Shown: piece after piece, positions 35,001 to 42,654 of the stretch
Layout of the letters: every line of letters starts with the position of its first letter
Position numbering within the stretch: the first letter of the stretch is position 1
Program-made: the position numbers and the translations under genes
NCBI RefSeq assembly: GCF_014284305.1
Contig: NZ_JACOFW010000028.1
Location: 1 to 50,903 of the forward strand
Reading direction: 5' to 3'
DNA: 50,903 bases
Origin: Affinundibacterium seohonense
Lineage (GTDB): Bacteria; Pseudomonadota; Gammaproteobacteria; Burkholderiales; Burkholderiaceae_D
The notes under the pieces: generated by a model
What the model was told of the DNA's origin: nothing
Databases searched by the model: none
Seen by the model: the letters and a program-made list of their open reading frames with translations, nothing else

Positions 35001-37697
35001 GACCCAGCCGCAACTCGCAAAGTCCCCTGCACAGGAATTGGGCGCAGAGACGACTTGTACCCAAGCTGGCCATGCGTAGGTAATGGAACTCACCGCGGTT
35101 TGTCCATAGTTCTTCAATTGGCAACGAATCGATGCGCTATTAGGAGTTACCGTAGGTGACACCTCTGTACACGGCATCTTGAAGTCTAACCGAGCTGCTG
35201 AAGCCCTTTGTTCCAAATTGACAGGCAACACTGTGACCTTGCCTAGTACTTGCATTTTGATCGGCGTAATGGTGATTTGACCTGTGAAGACACCAGGACC
35301 ATTGGCTTTAACTTCGACTTTGCCGCAATCGGCTCCAGCTGGGCAGCTTCGAGCTCCCGTCACCGTTACACCAGCCAACGTCGAATAAATAATGTCGTCA
35401 GGGCTAACTTGCCCTGTATTACGCATATCGCAACTGGTGATCGCTAGACTCGTTGGAATCGTCGCTGGTGAGACGGTGCTGCAATTACTTAAGACGAGCT
35501 CTGCTTCTCTTGGATTAACTTTTAAGACGCCTCCGAAAGCCAATGGTGTGCCTTGGCTTGGAATGATTTGAATTTGGTTGAACAAGGCATAACTACCAGG
35601 CTCTGTTCCTGACCGAAGAATCACTACACCACAAATTCCTTTGGAAGGGCAGGTCGGTGGACCTTCAAGTTGATACGTCGGATTAGCAGATTGCGAGTAC
35701 GTCAACGTGCCAGATGACTCGCCTGTATTTCTTAAATTGCAAGTTCTGGTTGCACGTGTCGGTGATATAGTGGGATTAACCTCCTGACACGATTCTAGGC
35801 TCAATATCATCAAGGCCGGATTGACCACCAATTGCACTACCTTCGTCGCGGCCGTACCTGTCGCCGCTGCCACCGTGAGGGTGCCGTTATAGGTACGAGC
35901 CACATCACTCGACGTAATAATCACATCACCGCAAGTCGTATTGGCAGCACAGGAAGCTGGACCACTCGCGGTTAAACCGGTACTCGTTAAACCGCTATAG
36001 GTAATGGTGCTGGCATTGGTGCCGCCCGTATTAGTCAGGGTACAGGTGGTCTTCGCTGGTGTGGGAGAATTCGTGCTAGTGACATCGGTACATGCCGTTA
36101 AGTTGAGCATCGTATCGGTATTGACACGCAAGTTGGACGGCATCGTGATCGCACTGCCGCTATTCGGGGTGATCGTCACATTACCGTTATAGGCTTTGGC
36201 GATGGTTTCTGAAGTGGACGTGATCGTGCCACAGTCGGCATTCGCACCGCAGCTCGTTGGACCTACCACTGTTTGCCCTACTGGTGGCGTGTAGCTAATT
36301 GTACTAATGGTTGAACTGCCATTATTCCTTAAGACGCAACTTCTACTAGCCGCCGTCGGCGCGATCGTCGTCGCGTTGCTGGTATCACAGCTCTTTAGAC
36401 TTAAAGCAACGGCCGCTTGATTGACTTGTAAATTGATCGTCTTGTTGACCACCGCACCGGTATTCGGGGTGATCGTTAACGTACCGCTGTAGATACCAAC
36501 CGCATTTCCACTACGAACTAAAACCGTGCCACAATCGGCGCTAGCCGAACAACTGGTTGGCCCCGTGATATCCATCGTTGCAGGCAAACCAGCATAACTG
36601 ATGCTGGTCACTGCTGTCGCACTAGCATTGTTTAGCGTACAGCTGGTACTCGCCTGATTGGGAGCCTCGCTTGGATTGACATCAACGCAGGATTTGAGGT
36701 TTAAACCGGTCAACGCAGCAACGACACTCAGATTGATAGGTCGCGTAGCAGCACTACCTGCATTCGGGGTCGCGCTCATGGTACCCATGTAAGTACCTGT
36801 AGTTAATCTGGTGGTGACCGTCACGGTGCCACAATCGCTATTAGCCGCGCAACTGGAAGGTCCCGTGATATTTGACCCCACAGGTAATCCACTGCTGTAG
36901 GTGATGCTGCTTACCGCTCCTCCGGTATTACCAAGCGTACAGGTGGTGCTCGCTCTTTGTGGTGTTACAGTTGGTGTGACATCGCTACACGCTTTAAAGC
37001 TTAATACAGCAGGCGTTGTGGTAACGGTTAAGTTAATCGGTAGACTCGCTGCCGCACCGGTGTTTGGCGTAATAGTGGCATTACTGGTGTAGTTGCCGGG
37101 CGTTGTTGCTGTGGTGATGCTTACCGTACCACAAGCGAGCACCGTTCCTGTACAACTAGCCGGTCCGGAGATGGTCGTCCCTGCTGGACTTGTATAAGTT
37201 AAACTATTGATTGCTGCACTACTCATCTTACGTAGTGCACAGTTCATCGTCGCTGCTGTCGGTGCGACTGTCGGATTGACTTGAGTACAGTTGCGTAAAT
37301 TCAGAACGGCATCACTAGCATAGACTGCCAAATTCACTGGCAACACGACTGCGGCACCGGTGTTGGGGGTGATCGTTAAACTACCGTTATAAGCACCTGC
37401 CGTCGTTCCAGTCGTCATTCTCACCATGCCGCAGCTAGCACTTGCACTACAACTAGTCGGACCTGAGACCGTCATTCCCGCCAGAGTCGAATAGCTAATA
37501 CTACTAATGGCACCCACACCGCTATTGGTTAAGGTGCATGACATCGTCGATGCTGTAGGGCTACTATAGTTATTCGATGTGCAGTTCGTCAGCGATAACC
37601 CTGGAGCAGGCGTTTGCGCTTGCGCACTAGAAAAACTCAATAGACAAAACAGCAAACACAAGACTTGAACAATACGAGATGTCATCATCGGTACCAT
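26097..37697 (-). CDS. Giant exported SpvB/Rhs polymorphic toxin (3866 aa)
   Basis: Domain order: a Sec signal peptide (about residues 1-28, ending SSAQAQ); nine repeats of about 100 residues with paired cysteines (pattern LxLxxCxxVxPTxxPTxAxxxCxLxN ... GPxSCxxxxxCGxVxI), to about 930; three Ig-like repeats (ITRNPxPLVAGQ ... CTWTATGxGG) at about 939-1219; further Ig-like domains; an SpvB/TcaC domain from about 1665 (YSIPLDVPPGTAGLQPQLSL); VCBS/FG-GAP repeats such as FSDFNSDGYSDIL near 2050; TcdB-middle-like and Rhs YD repeats from about 2800; and the Rhs core (GRVYDPLIGKFVSADPI...NPTNLTDPTGF) ending at about 3597. The variable tip has NRPDISGTSPGGRREHFELD and GHEARLKANDP, resembling PD-(D/E)XK-type nuclease toxins. 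No PAAR or VgrG. It lies directly after a type II-like secretion cluster. Confidence 0.88.
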   Translation of the reverse strand: MVPMMTSRIVQVLCLLFCLLSFSSAQAQTPAPGLSLTNCTSNNYSSPTASTMSCTLTNSGVGAISSISYSTLAGMTVSGPTSCSASASCGMVRMTTGTTAGAYNGSLTITPNTGAAVVLPVNLAVYASDAVLNLRNCTQVNPTVAPTAATMNCALRKMSSAAINSLTYTSPAGTTISGPASCTGTVLACGTVSITTATTPGNYTSNATITPNTGAAASLPINLTVTTTPAVLSFKACSDVTPTVTPQRASTTCTLGNTGGAVSSITYSSGLPVGSNITGPSSCAANSDCGTVTVTTRLTTGTYMGTMSATPNAGSAATRPINLSVVAALTGLNLKSCVDVNPSEAPNQASTSCTLNNASATAVTSISYAGLPATMDITGPTSCSASADCGTVLVRSGNAVGIYSGTLTITPNTGAVVNKTINLQVNQAAVALSLKSCDTSNATTIAPTAASRSCVLRNNGSSTISTISYTPPVGQTVVGPTSCGANADCGTITSTSETIAKAYNGNVTITPNSGSAITMPSNLRVNTDTMLNLTACTDVTSTNSPTPAKTTCTLTNTGGTNASTITYSGLTSTGLTASGPASCAANTTCGDVIITSSDVARTYNGTLTVAAATGTAATKVVQLVVNPALMILSLESCQEVNPTISPTRATRTCNLRNTGESSGTLTYSQSANPTYQLEGPPTCPSKGICGVVILRSGTEPGSYALFNQIQIIPSQGTPLAFGGVLKVNPREAELVLSNCSTVSPATIPTSLAITSCDMRNTGQVSPDDIIYSTLAGVTVTGARSCPAGADCGKVEVKANGPGVFTGQITITPIKMQVLGKVTVLPVNLEQRASAARLDFKMPCTEVSPTVTPNSASIRCQLKNYGQTAVSSITYAWPAWVQVVSAPNSCAGDFASCGWVEIKTPTAPGIYDATIRPIPNTGTAANINISLKVLSEGIAKPTIQITRNPNPLVAGQSFTTTWATTGATNLRYVCTANGAGYQEMATVASVNGSAAPMTASADWIANPSLCTWTATGEGGVTTLEETVTTVNPPLPTLSITRNPSPLVAGQTYTTTVSSTNATSVTYQCTSNGGYTSNTTAATLNGTITGTTAMAAWVDKPSQCTWIATGPGGSTQVAETLTTVAAPPAPTLTITRNPNNTPWIVGQSYTTTIESTNATTVAYNCVVDDNNAGGYKGLGTTVVNGTTAPVTAISSWVGHPSTCTWTATGPGGNKVVTEKLTTVSPPAGPPVIVNFNASNTNIRVATGQSGNVTFTGEASQSSGQITKLELFSNNGSGYGATPVESVSGTTSSLSINTTVPVSAGSYRFKLRATNQDGTTSESTEIIVNVTDSALLGEISGIRTNQTDSSKLELFGWACQYNNATALTYTVYADAPANLGGTVVMTGTANVATETTNAAVKEICGTPNASHHFVLNLDAYAQAYQGRRLFVEVATSNNAIKATLPCADYSCTMPGALRIGLTTPKNNDRYSASAVVFMNAKIVSGNSTDEVAFQINDEWIPATGDTILGLYFAQKANVPPRETPYPIIARVKHGNTMIYSAENLVYIGAVNDTVTVAMVSPTNNLEAPVGTPIKLQAEVIPKQQSEAQIATVKFTVDGNVLPPATGPVSNNWTYNWTPTQLGLMTIKAQAFNADGKMLGESSLVKVNGIEVQGPSSAEPLSVEVAVPYLDNPDAGTLAGSLNVSASGAATYSIPLDVPPGTAGLQPQLSLNYSSQSQNSRVGLGWNLGGFSSIHRCGMTIAQDGINGRISFDEDDRLCLDGQRLILVNKVLSGANYWSVGAEFRTESESFTKITAIGEIGARTFEVQTKDGRISIYGGDTATVNAILGKPNSGVAAAVPSPKNGAQSWAINTVKDRSNNYIRYVYGQHQITGEHRPAVILYGGNGLNAHAAVEFKYENRQDGWTRYIDETRNDLRNRLVNVKTYIAANVNDGVSTKELLDKEKETGKIVNVDYIVVGGSFVRETKLTYEYSPTSGRSLLQSVEACTQNPQSGTTECLPKTSFNWGKPDTSKNPGFVSRGMWSGAPILTTNTLQSRGLGSAVNHADFFVFSDFNSDGYSDILEKRVATEKRGTDPFEIGNPSPRGFMKNSYRYFHNNGTAFVEHQYRINTLENFVVLTSADFNGDGLTDILVSTPSGAKICLSPFNQTVNLNLPNTTLTFFCDPDRAAIGTNTAYGTPLVVDVAGDGRFGHYGNIQNEKALFCLDGACVLDPNPPKNVLTNLDNRADGPLFDPLNNYLSFEAMVDFSGVGKAEDVRWTRPKFWRCYTEGNDPYVCPRTWVNLTPTVHMQSFSLPGVSRRNMQNFIVPINNSTEPCLATGCAPYNFDAPISGANVSADFNGAGYASLVFGFYENQFITVDPQKPEEKIYQYKDPRIYLCLSTGRALDCNVRKKISGDNFPSIRAVGNFIGDGQSTVLIENITYSAALPPQPNGSIKLCHFVGDNIASDGSENDANIACESWGGVQLPTRTHSTSPLDQVYLMDLLGTGRTQLIYYHSGKMINCGYYGGQNYPTCEWKEDGRWEIFEPIDLAKPNEALDRIVSVTNGVGATSTVEYADSIPSGIVTQSASQNLSYPLRKTPQTGKIASRLRHSNGVAPERSSRYQYEDAAIDVSGRGSLGFAKFTVTDEQTGIVNVTTYKQGWPYTGMVDVATVSVNNKVLSKSSNTWNSKAIEHKFGENNVIYAYTKMVYADTKVETWDFKTGDHLGTTTTTNTYGDNWGNLTKQVTQLTGTGGPFTTTSNSVYDNAKTSWLIGQMTHTDVTKTKPDNTAITRNVDATYDAVTGLPETQTIEKDDDLLRLTTTFVRNSFGLVKTKTETWKKPNTDIKDTTPNFRSSLMTYDPNGRFIDTVTNVLTQTETDTEIHTETHTYEPGTGARKTLKGPNLLTTTWHSNGFGRITKELRADGNETRSYVKSCRGNDTCPVGDIVQITEHFNGLSRTSVPTLTFVDHASHVLRQQTYGFDGTPIFSDQSYDHLGRASTTYHPYFEKATRVPASRQEYDALSRVETVVTFAENGAELRATTDYQGLTTKLVNPLGQNRVELRNLAKQLIKVTDHYLGETAFEYEPNGNLSKTTDPNGNIITVKYDNLGRKTQLNDPDLGQIDYAVDPIGQVWKQVSPKQRPFSQATTFVFDALGRMTARYETDLESHWVFDTASKGIGQLAEAYTGTATNKTYQRVHTYTSQGRPSTTTQSLTDGTYVSKLDYDAWGRVIQQRYKRKTDTEKNFGSRYNDKGYLHWIERGGLKLRTIVKQDASQRVLETLSGNGLKEKHGYNPYTGRMGTVDITTAANAVHITETYSYDSIGNVKTRDHIWDIERVTEDFGYDQLNRLTSSNISLSTSPQASTEQIFTYDKVGNILTKTNVANNEVYKYPKQGEEARPHAVKSIGDTYSFTYDDNGNLINGAGRNISWTSFDMPDRIEKAGITSDFKYGPEHQRTVQVKNQGQSDKMTVIYAGAQEVEIKGSVTTIKTYWPLGIGVEIDRGTAGTEYNWTHADRLGSPIAHTDQNGIFREKMAYDAWGKRRNLADSVTPTDPGLAGKTDNRGFTGHEMLDALELVHMNGRVYDPLIGKFVSADPILQDPMNGQSYNRYAYVLNNPTNLTDPTGFCNQKVEVTGSSVKQCPEGAARTAEALGTKNTSLERVSITEEKTGKVVATGVFDSSGQGKINPKDTQSKDATIKGGGGAAERFVEQHRSDMEAGNGKIYEPLQPIAVAVTSVAVGGSGIAALATTATGRAILAMLGFGLELQSMSEGVPYGGGLRLPRDMNVNPIAPAALPTNRAIGLSATQNAEAQRIVADLKAQGYTDIRVNQQQTNALGSRVGVNRPDISGTSPGGRREHFELDKASSNRAAGHEARLKANDPSCKVTCLTVN

Positions 37698-37734
37698 GAG
37701 GAAAATGTCTTACAACAGGAGGGGAAACAGGAAT

Positions 37735-37765
37735 AACCTTGTGTTGCAGGATGAGCAAACAGGTT
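37735..37765 (-). other. Imperfect hairpin in the leader of the giant toxin gene
   Basis: AACCTTGTGTTGC (37735-37747) pairs with GCAAACAGGTT (37755-37765) with two single-base bulges and an AGGATGA loop. It is 38 bp upstream of the toxin start. Role unknown. Confidence 0.35.
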
Positions 37766-37955
37766 AGGAGAAAGCACTAGACACCCTGAGCATTTGCTTA
37801 AAATACAATACGGGCGGCAGAATAATTCAGTTAGTTGTTATTCGTCAATGCCAAAATAGTATTTATTTCGAAATTAATTTAATTTTGCAATCTAAAGTGG
37901 CAAGAACATGCAATTTCAGTGATCTCATCAGGATAGAGTCCATGAAGTCAAAGGA

Positions 37956-38459
37956 CTACCTCAACGTTATTTTGATTTCAAATCCCACGGTTTCTAAGCG
38001 CTCTCTCGTCACCTTCTCTTGATGACTTAAATGTACGGTCCTTAAATTAGAATTATTTTCTAATTTTTCTAAAAATGCGACTAATGACGCCGTATTCGTT
38101 GCTTCGCCACGCAAAATCACCAAGCGACTGGCTTTATCAGGAAGTAGTTCTAACAATTCAATTTGCTTGTCTGTCGAGGTTTCAATTGCAGCAAAAAGGT
38201 GTTTCCAAGGATATTGTTTTTCCTTTTCTAACAACTCCCATTGCTTTTGCTCATCTTGTTGCGTTTTACTTATTTTGATGACCGGTCTTTTTGCCGCACG
38301 GTTTTCCATCTCAGTGACTTGCTCTAGAATCCTTGTCTGAACCTGATACAAGTTTACCGCTTTAAAACCAACAAACATTGTCATCCCGATGAGCACGAGT
38401 GCAGATAGCAGCCACAGCAGAAAATGTTTCGTCTTTGGTAAAAGGATCTTGGGATTCAT
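37956..38459 (-). CDS. PilN/GspL-C-terminal-like inner-membrane assembly protein
   Basis: The start at 38459 (MNPKILLPKTKHFLLW) is preferred because it overlaps the upstream stop as ATGA; the longer frame adds 26 residues. It gives 167 residues: a short cytoplasmic tail, one membrane helix (LLSALVLIGMTMFVGFKAV), a coiled coil, then a ferredoxin-like periplasmic fold (KQIELLELLPDKASRLVILRGEA) typical of PilN and of the GspL C-terminus. With the PilM-like gene upstream it should rebuild a split GspL. Last gene of the cluster before the giant toxin. Confidence 0.65.
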   Translation of the reverse strand: MNPKILLPKTKHFLLWLLSALVLIGMTMFVGFKAVNLYQVQTRILEQVTEMENRAAKRPVIKISKTQQDEQKQWELLEKEKQYPWKHLFAAIETSTDKQIELLELLPDKASRLVILRGEATNTASLVAFLEKLENNSNLRTVHLSHQEKVTRERLETVGFEIKITLR

Positions 38460-39238
38460 TGATGAGGAACTATCTGAAATTGTCTGTTCAAGGTTTGGAT
38501 TGTTAACTCTGGTAAGGCTTGTTTTATTGCAGTCCACGTTCGCTTTTGAGAATCGTTGTCGACCGCCCAGCAGTTGATTTGTCGACTATCCTCATGCAGG
38601 GCGTAAGTCCGCTTAACGAGACGTACAACGGAGGATTCGAACGATTGAGAGACCGGCTCAACGTCCAAACCGACCATCTCGCGGCCATTCAACACAATAG
38701 ACGAAATACGACTCGGTTCCGACAAGACAATGAGTTGCTTGCCTGACCGCACTCTTGGTTGATTGCCGAAGTAAACCCTTGCGGTCATGGGCATGATTCT
38801 CTCAAAAATCAATTGCTGTTGCTCGCACAGCGCTTGTAATTGGCCCAGCCATACCTGACGAAAAGCATAAGCTAAACCAGCATTTCCATAACGAGCAAAC
38901 TCCGCATGCATCAGCCAATCTTCGTCGATCACTTGATGCTGTTTTTCAAAACAAATTTGGGCGAAATTACGCACTTCTTCTTGTCGAAACAGTTGCTCTT
39001 TCCACGGCAATTGGACAATAGCGGCGAATCGATCCGATACAGAAAATGTGACTCGACTCTTTAAATCAATTTGATCTTTATGGGCGTGAATTAACTCAGT
39101 TAACACATCAAGTATTTGCTGCTCTACCCGCAAAGGTTCCATAGTAAATGGATGCTCTACGTTTATTCGTCGGTTCTGTAACCAAATATGTCCGGGGAAT
39201 AAACCAATGTGCAGAGACTTAGGCCACAAAAGTGACAC
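38456..39238 (-). CDS. PilM/GspL-cytoplasmic-like actin-fold protein
   Basis: A 260-residue protein without membrane segments. N-terminal beta strands (LHIGLFPGHIWLQNRR) and the later LIVLSEPSRISSIVLNGREMVGL suggest the two halves of an actin/PilM-type fold, although no strict phosphate motif is visible. It overlaps gspE by 20 bases and the PilN-like gene by 4, so it is made with both. In type II systems the corresponding part of GspL binds GspE. Assignment rests mainly on position and weak fold-like patterns. Confidence 0.5.
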   Translation of the reverse strand: MSLLWPKSLHIGLFPGHIWLQNRRINVEHPFTMEPLRVEQQILDVLTELIHAHKDQIDLKSRVTFSVSDRFAAIVQLPWKEQLFRQEEVRNFAQICFEKQHQVIDEDWLMHAEFARYGNAGLAYAFRQVWLGQLQALCEQQQLIFERIMPMTARVYFGNQPRVRSGKQLIVLSEPSRISSIVLNGREMVGLDVEPVSQSFESSVVRLVKRTYALHEDSRQINCWAVDNDSQKRTWTAIKQALPELTIQTLNRQFQIVPHQ

Positions 39239-40877
39239 GATTGACCTCCTGTAAAGTGGTGTGTCCTTCTTTGACTAGCTCAAGCGCCACATCACGCAGA
39301 AATCGCGTACCTTCTAATCTAGCTTGTTCCTTGAGTGCTCTAATGGACGCGCGAGCAATGATCATTTCTCGAATCTCGTCGGTTAAGCGCAGGACTTCGG
39401 CAACAGCTCGCCGTCCTTTATAGCCTGTGTTGCGACAGTGCGTACAACCCCGACCTGCATGAAATCGATAGCTATGAGGATCGGTGATTCCTGATTCGAG
39501 TAAGATTTTTTGATCGATTTCCACGGGTTCGTTACAGTGCGGACAATTTTGTCGCAGCAATCGTTGTGCGACGACACCGGTTAATGAAGACACAAAGTTA
39601 TAGGGATCCACACCCATGTGCATAAAACGGCCAATCACATCAAAGGTATTGTTTGCATGCACCGAAGTAAATACCATATGCCCTGTCAACGCTGACTGCA
39701 CGGCGATTTGTGCTGTTTCGGGATCACGAATTTCACCCACTAAAATTTTATCCGGATCGTGACGCAAAATGGAGCGCAAGCCAACGGCAAAGGTCAGTCC
39801 TTTTTTTTCATTCACGGGAATTTGCAAGACTCCTGGTAATTGATACTCGACTGGATCTTCAATCGTAATAAACTTATCGTGCCCATGATTAATCTCTGTT
39901 AACGCGGCGTAAAGTGTCGTCGTTTTGCCGCTACCAGTTGGCCCTGTGACTAGCATCATGCCATAGGGTTCGGACGCTAAACGCCGCAATAATTTTTTGG
40001 TCTCGGCATCAAAACCCAAGGAATCTAATGATAGTTTTTGTACACTGTCGATGAGTGCCTTTTTATCTAAGACACGAAGAACAGCATCCTCACCGTGGAT
40101 GCTGGGCATAATCGAGACGCGAATATCGATATCTCGACCTTTTACCGCAACCCTGAATCGGCCATCCTGAGGAATCCGTTTTTCGGCGATGTCTAATTCC
40201 GCTAACACTTTGATACGAGCGATTGCCTGCTCGGCAAGGGAGATATTGTTGACTGACGCGATTTGATTTAATACCCCATCAATACGAAACTTTATCACCA
40301 AGCCTTGTGGTAAAGACTCAATATGAATATCACTGGCTTCTAAGCGAAGCGCATCAAACAAGGTGGAGTTAATCAACTTGACCGCCGGGCTTGACTCACC
40401 TTGAATTGAAGTCAGCGTCATGTCGGCACTGGCGTCGCGCGTAAGCTCACTGACCTCTTCTAAACCAACTGCGTCGGCCACGGCACTAAAAGCGCCCTCA
40501 TGAAATTCCAGTGTTGACTGAATTAACTTTGGATCGGCGAAATAGATTTCGGTGATTGCTAATGTCGAAAGCCAGGCTCCGATATTGGTGTCGAGTGGAA
40601 TTCCGATCACAGCGCATAAATCATTATTGGCATTGTCCCGGTTGATGGTGCCAACTATCACTAAGCGCTCAAGCATTTCTGCATAAGGAACGTAGTCAAA
40701 TGCGGGATGAATTTTGTGTTCACCCGCCAAGTCGGCGAATGGGTAATCCAGCAATTGGGCGGTTTCTTGCAATATATGTTCACGTGGAAGATCCATGCTC
40801 AGCGTCAACCATGACAGCCACTCGGTGACATCAGGAGACTCCTGCTTTGCTTGCAATAATAGGGGGAAAGTGAGCAT
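39219..40877 (-). CDS. gspE: GspE/PilB-type secretion ATPase
   Basis: A 552-residue hexameric ATPase. An N-terminal T2SSE-N region (LLDYPFADLAGEHKIHPAF), then the catalytic domain with RIPQDGRFRV, Walker A GPTGSGKTTTLYA at about 309-321, Asp box ITIEDPVEYQL, Walker B ILVGEIRDPETA, His box SVHANNTFD, and a four-cysteine zinc site (CPHC, then CTHC) near the C-terminus, as in GspE and PilB. It drives pseudopilus assembly from the cytoplasmic side. A 98-bp gap separates it from gspF upstream, one of the few gaps in the cluster. Confidence 0.93.
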   Translation of the reverse strand: MLTFPLLLQAKQESPDVTEWLSWLTLSMDLPREHILQETAQLLDYPFADLAGEHKIHPAFDYVPYAEMLERLVIVGTINRDNANNDLCAVIGIPLDTNIGAWLSTLAITEIYFADPKLIQSTLEFHEGAFSAVADAVGLEEVSELTRDASADMTLTSIQGESSPAVKLINSTLFDALRLEASDIHIESLPQGLVIKFRIDGVLNQIASVNNISLAEQAIARIKVLAELDIAEKRIPQDGRFRVAVKGRDIDIRVSIMPSIHGEDAVLRVLDKKALIDSVQKLSLDSLGFDAETKKLLRRLASEPYGMMLVTGPTGSGKTTTLYAALTEINHGHDKFITIEDPVEYQLPGVLQIPVNEKKGLTFAVGLRSILRHDPDKILVGEIRDPETAQIAVQSALTGHMVFTSVHANNTFDVIGRFMHMGVDPYNFVSSLTGVVAQRLLRQNCPHCNEPVEIDQKILLESGITDPHSYRFHAGRGCTHCRNTGYKGRRAVAEVLRLTDEIREMIIARASIRALKEQARLEGTRFLRDVALELVKEGHTTLQEVNRVTFVA

Positions 40878-40975
40878 GCTAAATTCTGTTTTCTTAAGTC
40901 TTTTAATTTCGAGCTTCTGATTACTAATTTTTCAGTATTGATATAGGCATCGCAAATGCGAATGTTTGATGTCAC

Positions 40976-42163
40976 TTATACGATATTGGCCAAATCGAAA
41001 ATCGGGCTATATAGCATCAACACAACGATACCGACAATCAACCCTATCCCCACCATCAACAAAGGTTCAATCAAACGCCCTGCAGCATCAATCCACATCG
41101 AGGTTTCTTGATCATAGAAATCAGCGATGCGTTCCATCATCTCATCCAAATTTCCCGACGACTCACCTGCCACCAGTAATCTTTGCGCAATCTCTGTACT
41201 TAAACCGTAACGCATTAACACATCAGAAATCGGATGACCTTCGCTCACTTCTTGGATGGTGCTCTCAAGTTGTCGGTTCATCGTCGATGGTAACGATGCT
41301 TGAGTCATTCGCATCGCTGTCAACACGCTCACACCGCTCTTGAGAAGCATACCTAAGGTTCGATACATACGCGCCATCTGCAATATCCATACTTTTTCAC
41401 CAACCCATGGCGCACTAAGCATTTTTTTCGACAGGAACAAACGAATTTTAGGATGCACAATTAGCGTCACTACCGACACTAAGATCCCTAGCAATGAAAG
41501 CCACGCTAGCGCCGTATTATTTCTCACAAAAGTACCCCAGGCCTGGACAAATCCTACGGTCGCATTCGCGGTATTCGTATCGTCATAAATTGCACTAAAA
41601 CGCGGTAACACATACAACAACAAAAAGGAAATCACTAAAAACCCTACACTCAATAAAATGGCGGGATAGGTAGCCGCTGCAACAAGCTTGCCGCGTATTT
41701 CGTTCACTTGCGTTTGATACTGAGTAAAACGCTGAATCGCATTCTTGACCGTTCCGGTGGTTTCACTTGCCTTGACCATGGCAATATACAAAGCAGGGAA
41801 AGCTGAAGGTAGTTTTTGCATCGCTTCGGAAAGCTGACATCCTTCGTGCAGTGCCTTAAGCAAAGTGTCAAAGATAGAACGATGATGTCCACGCTTATCA
41901 TTGCGCCCCAGTACTTCAATGGCGTCGACGATTGTCTGACCAGCTTCCAATAAAGAATAGAGCTGCTGGTTAAACACCATCAGATTAAAGGGCTTTTGGC
42001 GTGTGGCGGTTAAACGTGGCCCACGTACTTGCTGCAGATGCATAAGACGATGCCCTGCGGCGGCAATGAAGCGACGCGCTTCACTATCGTCGACCGCCTC
42101 CACATCGATGAAACTGATATTCATCAATGCATCAACCACCTTGGCTTTAAATTGTTTCGTCAT
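40976..42163 (-). CDS. gspF: GspF-type inner-membrane platform protein
   Basis: A 395-residue protein with two T2SSF domains: FNQQLYSLLEAGQTIVDAIEVLGR at about 60-85 and FLSKKMLSAPWVGEKVWILQMARMYRT region at about 250. Three membrane segments are visible (AATYPAILLSVGFLVISFLLL, WLSLLGILVSVVTLIV and the last LLMVGIGLIVGIVVLMLYSPIF). It is the membrane platform that GspE acts on. Length matches GspF (about 405). Confidence 0.92.
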   Translation of the reverse strand: MTKQFKAKVVDALMNISFIDVEAVDDSEARRFIAAAGHRLMHLQQVRGPRLTATRQKPFNLMVFNQQLYSLLEAGQTIVDAIEVLGRNDKRGHHRSIFDTLLKALHEGCQLSEAMQKLPSAFPALYIAMVKASETTGTVKNAIQRFTQYQTQVNEIRGKLVAAATYPAILLSVGFLVISFLLLYVLPRFSAIYDDTNTANATVGFVQAWGTFVRNNTALAWLSLLGILVSVVTLIVHPKIRLFLSKKMLSAPWVGEKVWILQMARMYRTLGMLLKSGVSVLTAMRMTQASLPSTMNRQLESTIQEVSEGHPISDVLMRYGLSTEIAQRLLVAGESSGNLDEMMERIADFYDQETSMWIDAAGRLIEPLLMVGIGLIVGIVVLMLYSPIFDLANIV

Positions 42164-42200
42164 TGCGGGCCGTCAATGTGCACACGAGCTAGCACAAGAC

Positions 42201-42644
42201 TCATTGCCAACTCAAAATATCCGCGTCTTCACCGCCACCACCACTCTTGCCGTCATTGCCATAGGAAATGATTTCATAATCACGGCCATCAGTACCAGGC
42301 GACTTGTAAATATACGCTTTACTCCACGGATCTAAAGGAGTTCCTTTTTTGATATATGGGCCACGCCATAATGGCTCATTTGCTGGTTGGGAAAACAAGC
42401 TTCCCAATCCTTGTTCGGTGGTAGGGAAATGCTCAGTATCGACACGAAATTGATCGATGGCACGGTCAAACGCTTCCATTTGCGCCTTAGCGACTTGTGT
42501 TTTTGATTTGCCGATCTGTCCGAAATATTTTGGGGCGACAAAAGCCGCTAACAAACCAATAATCACAATCACCACTAACAGTTCAAGCAAAGTAAAACCG
42601 GATTGTTTTTGGTCGGTTTGTAAAGTCGTACGTGAAGAAATCAT
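42201..42644 (-). CDS. gspG: GspG major pseudopilin
   Basis: 147 residues with a type III signal: QKQSG, then FTLLELLVVIVIIGLLAAFV, to be cut between Gly and Phe and N-methylated by a prepilin peptidase not encoded here. The C-terminal part has the GspG hallmarks TEHFPTTEQGLGSLF, DPWSKAYIYKSPGTDGRDYE and a calcium-loop-like GGGGEDADI. It should polymerise into the pseudopilus. Confidence 0.93.
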   Translation of the reverse strand: MISSRTTLQTDQKQSGFTLLELLVVIVIIGLLAAFVAPKYFGQIGKSKTQVAKAQMEAFDRAIDQFRVDTEHFPTTEQGLGSLFSQPANEPLWRGPYIKKGTPLDPWSKAYIYKSPGTDGRDYEIISYGNDGKSGGGGEDADILSWQ

Positions 42645-42654
42645 AGTAAATCTC

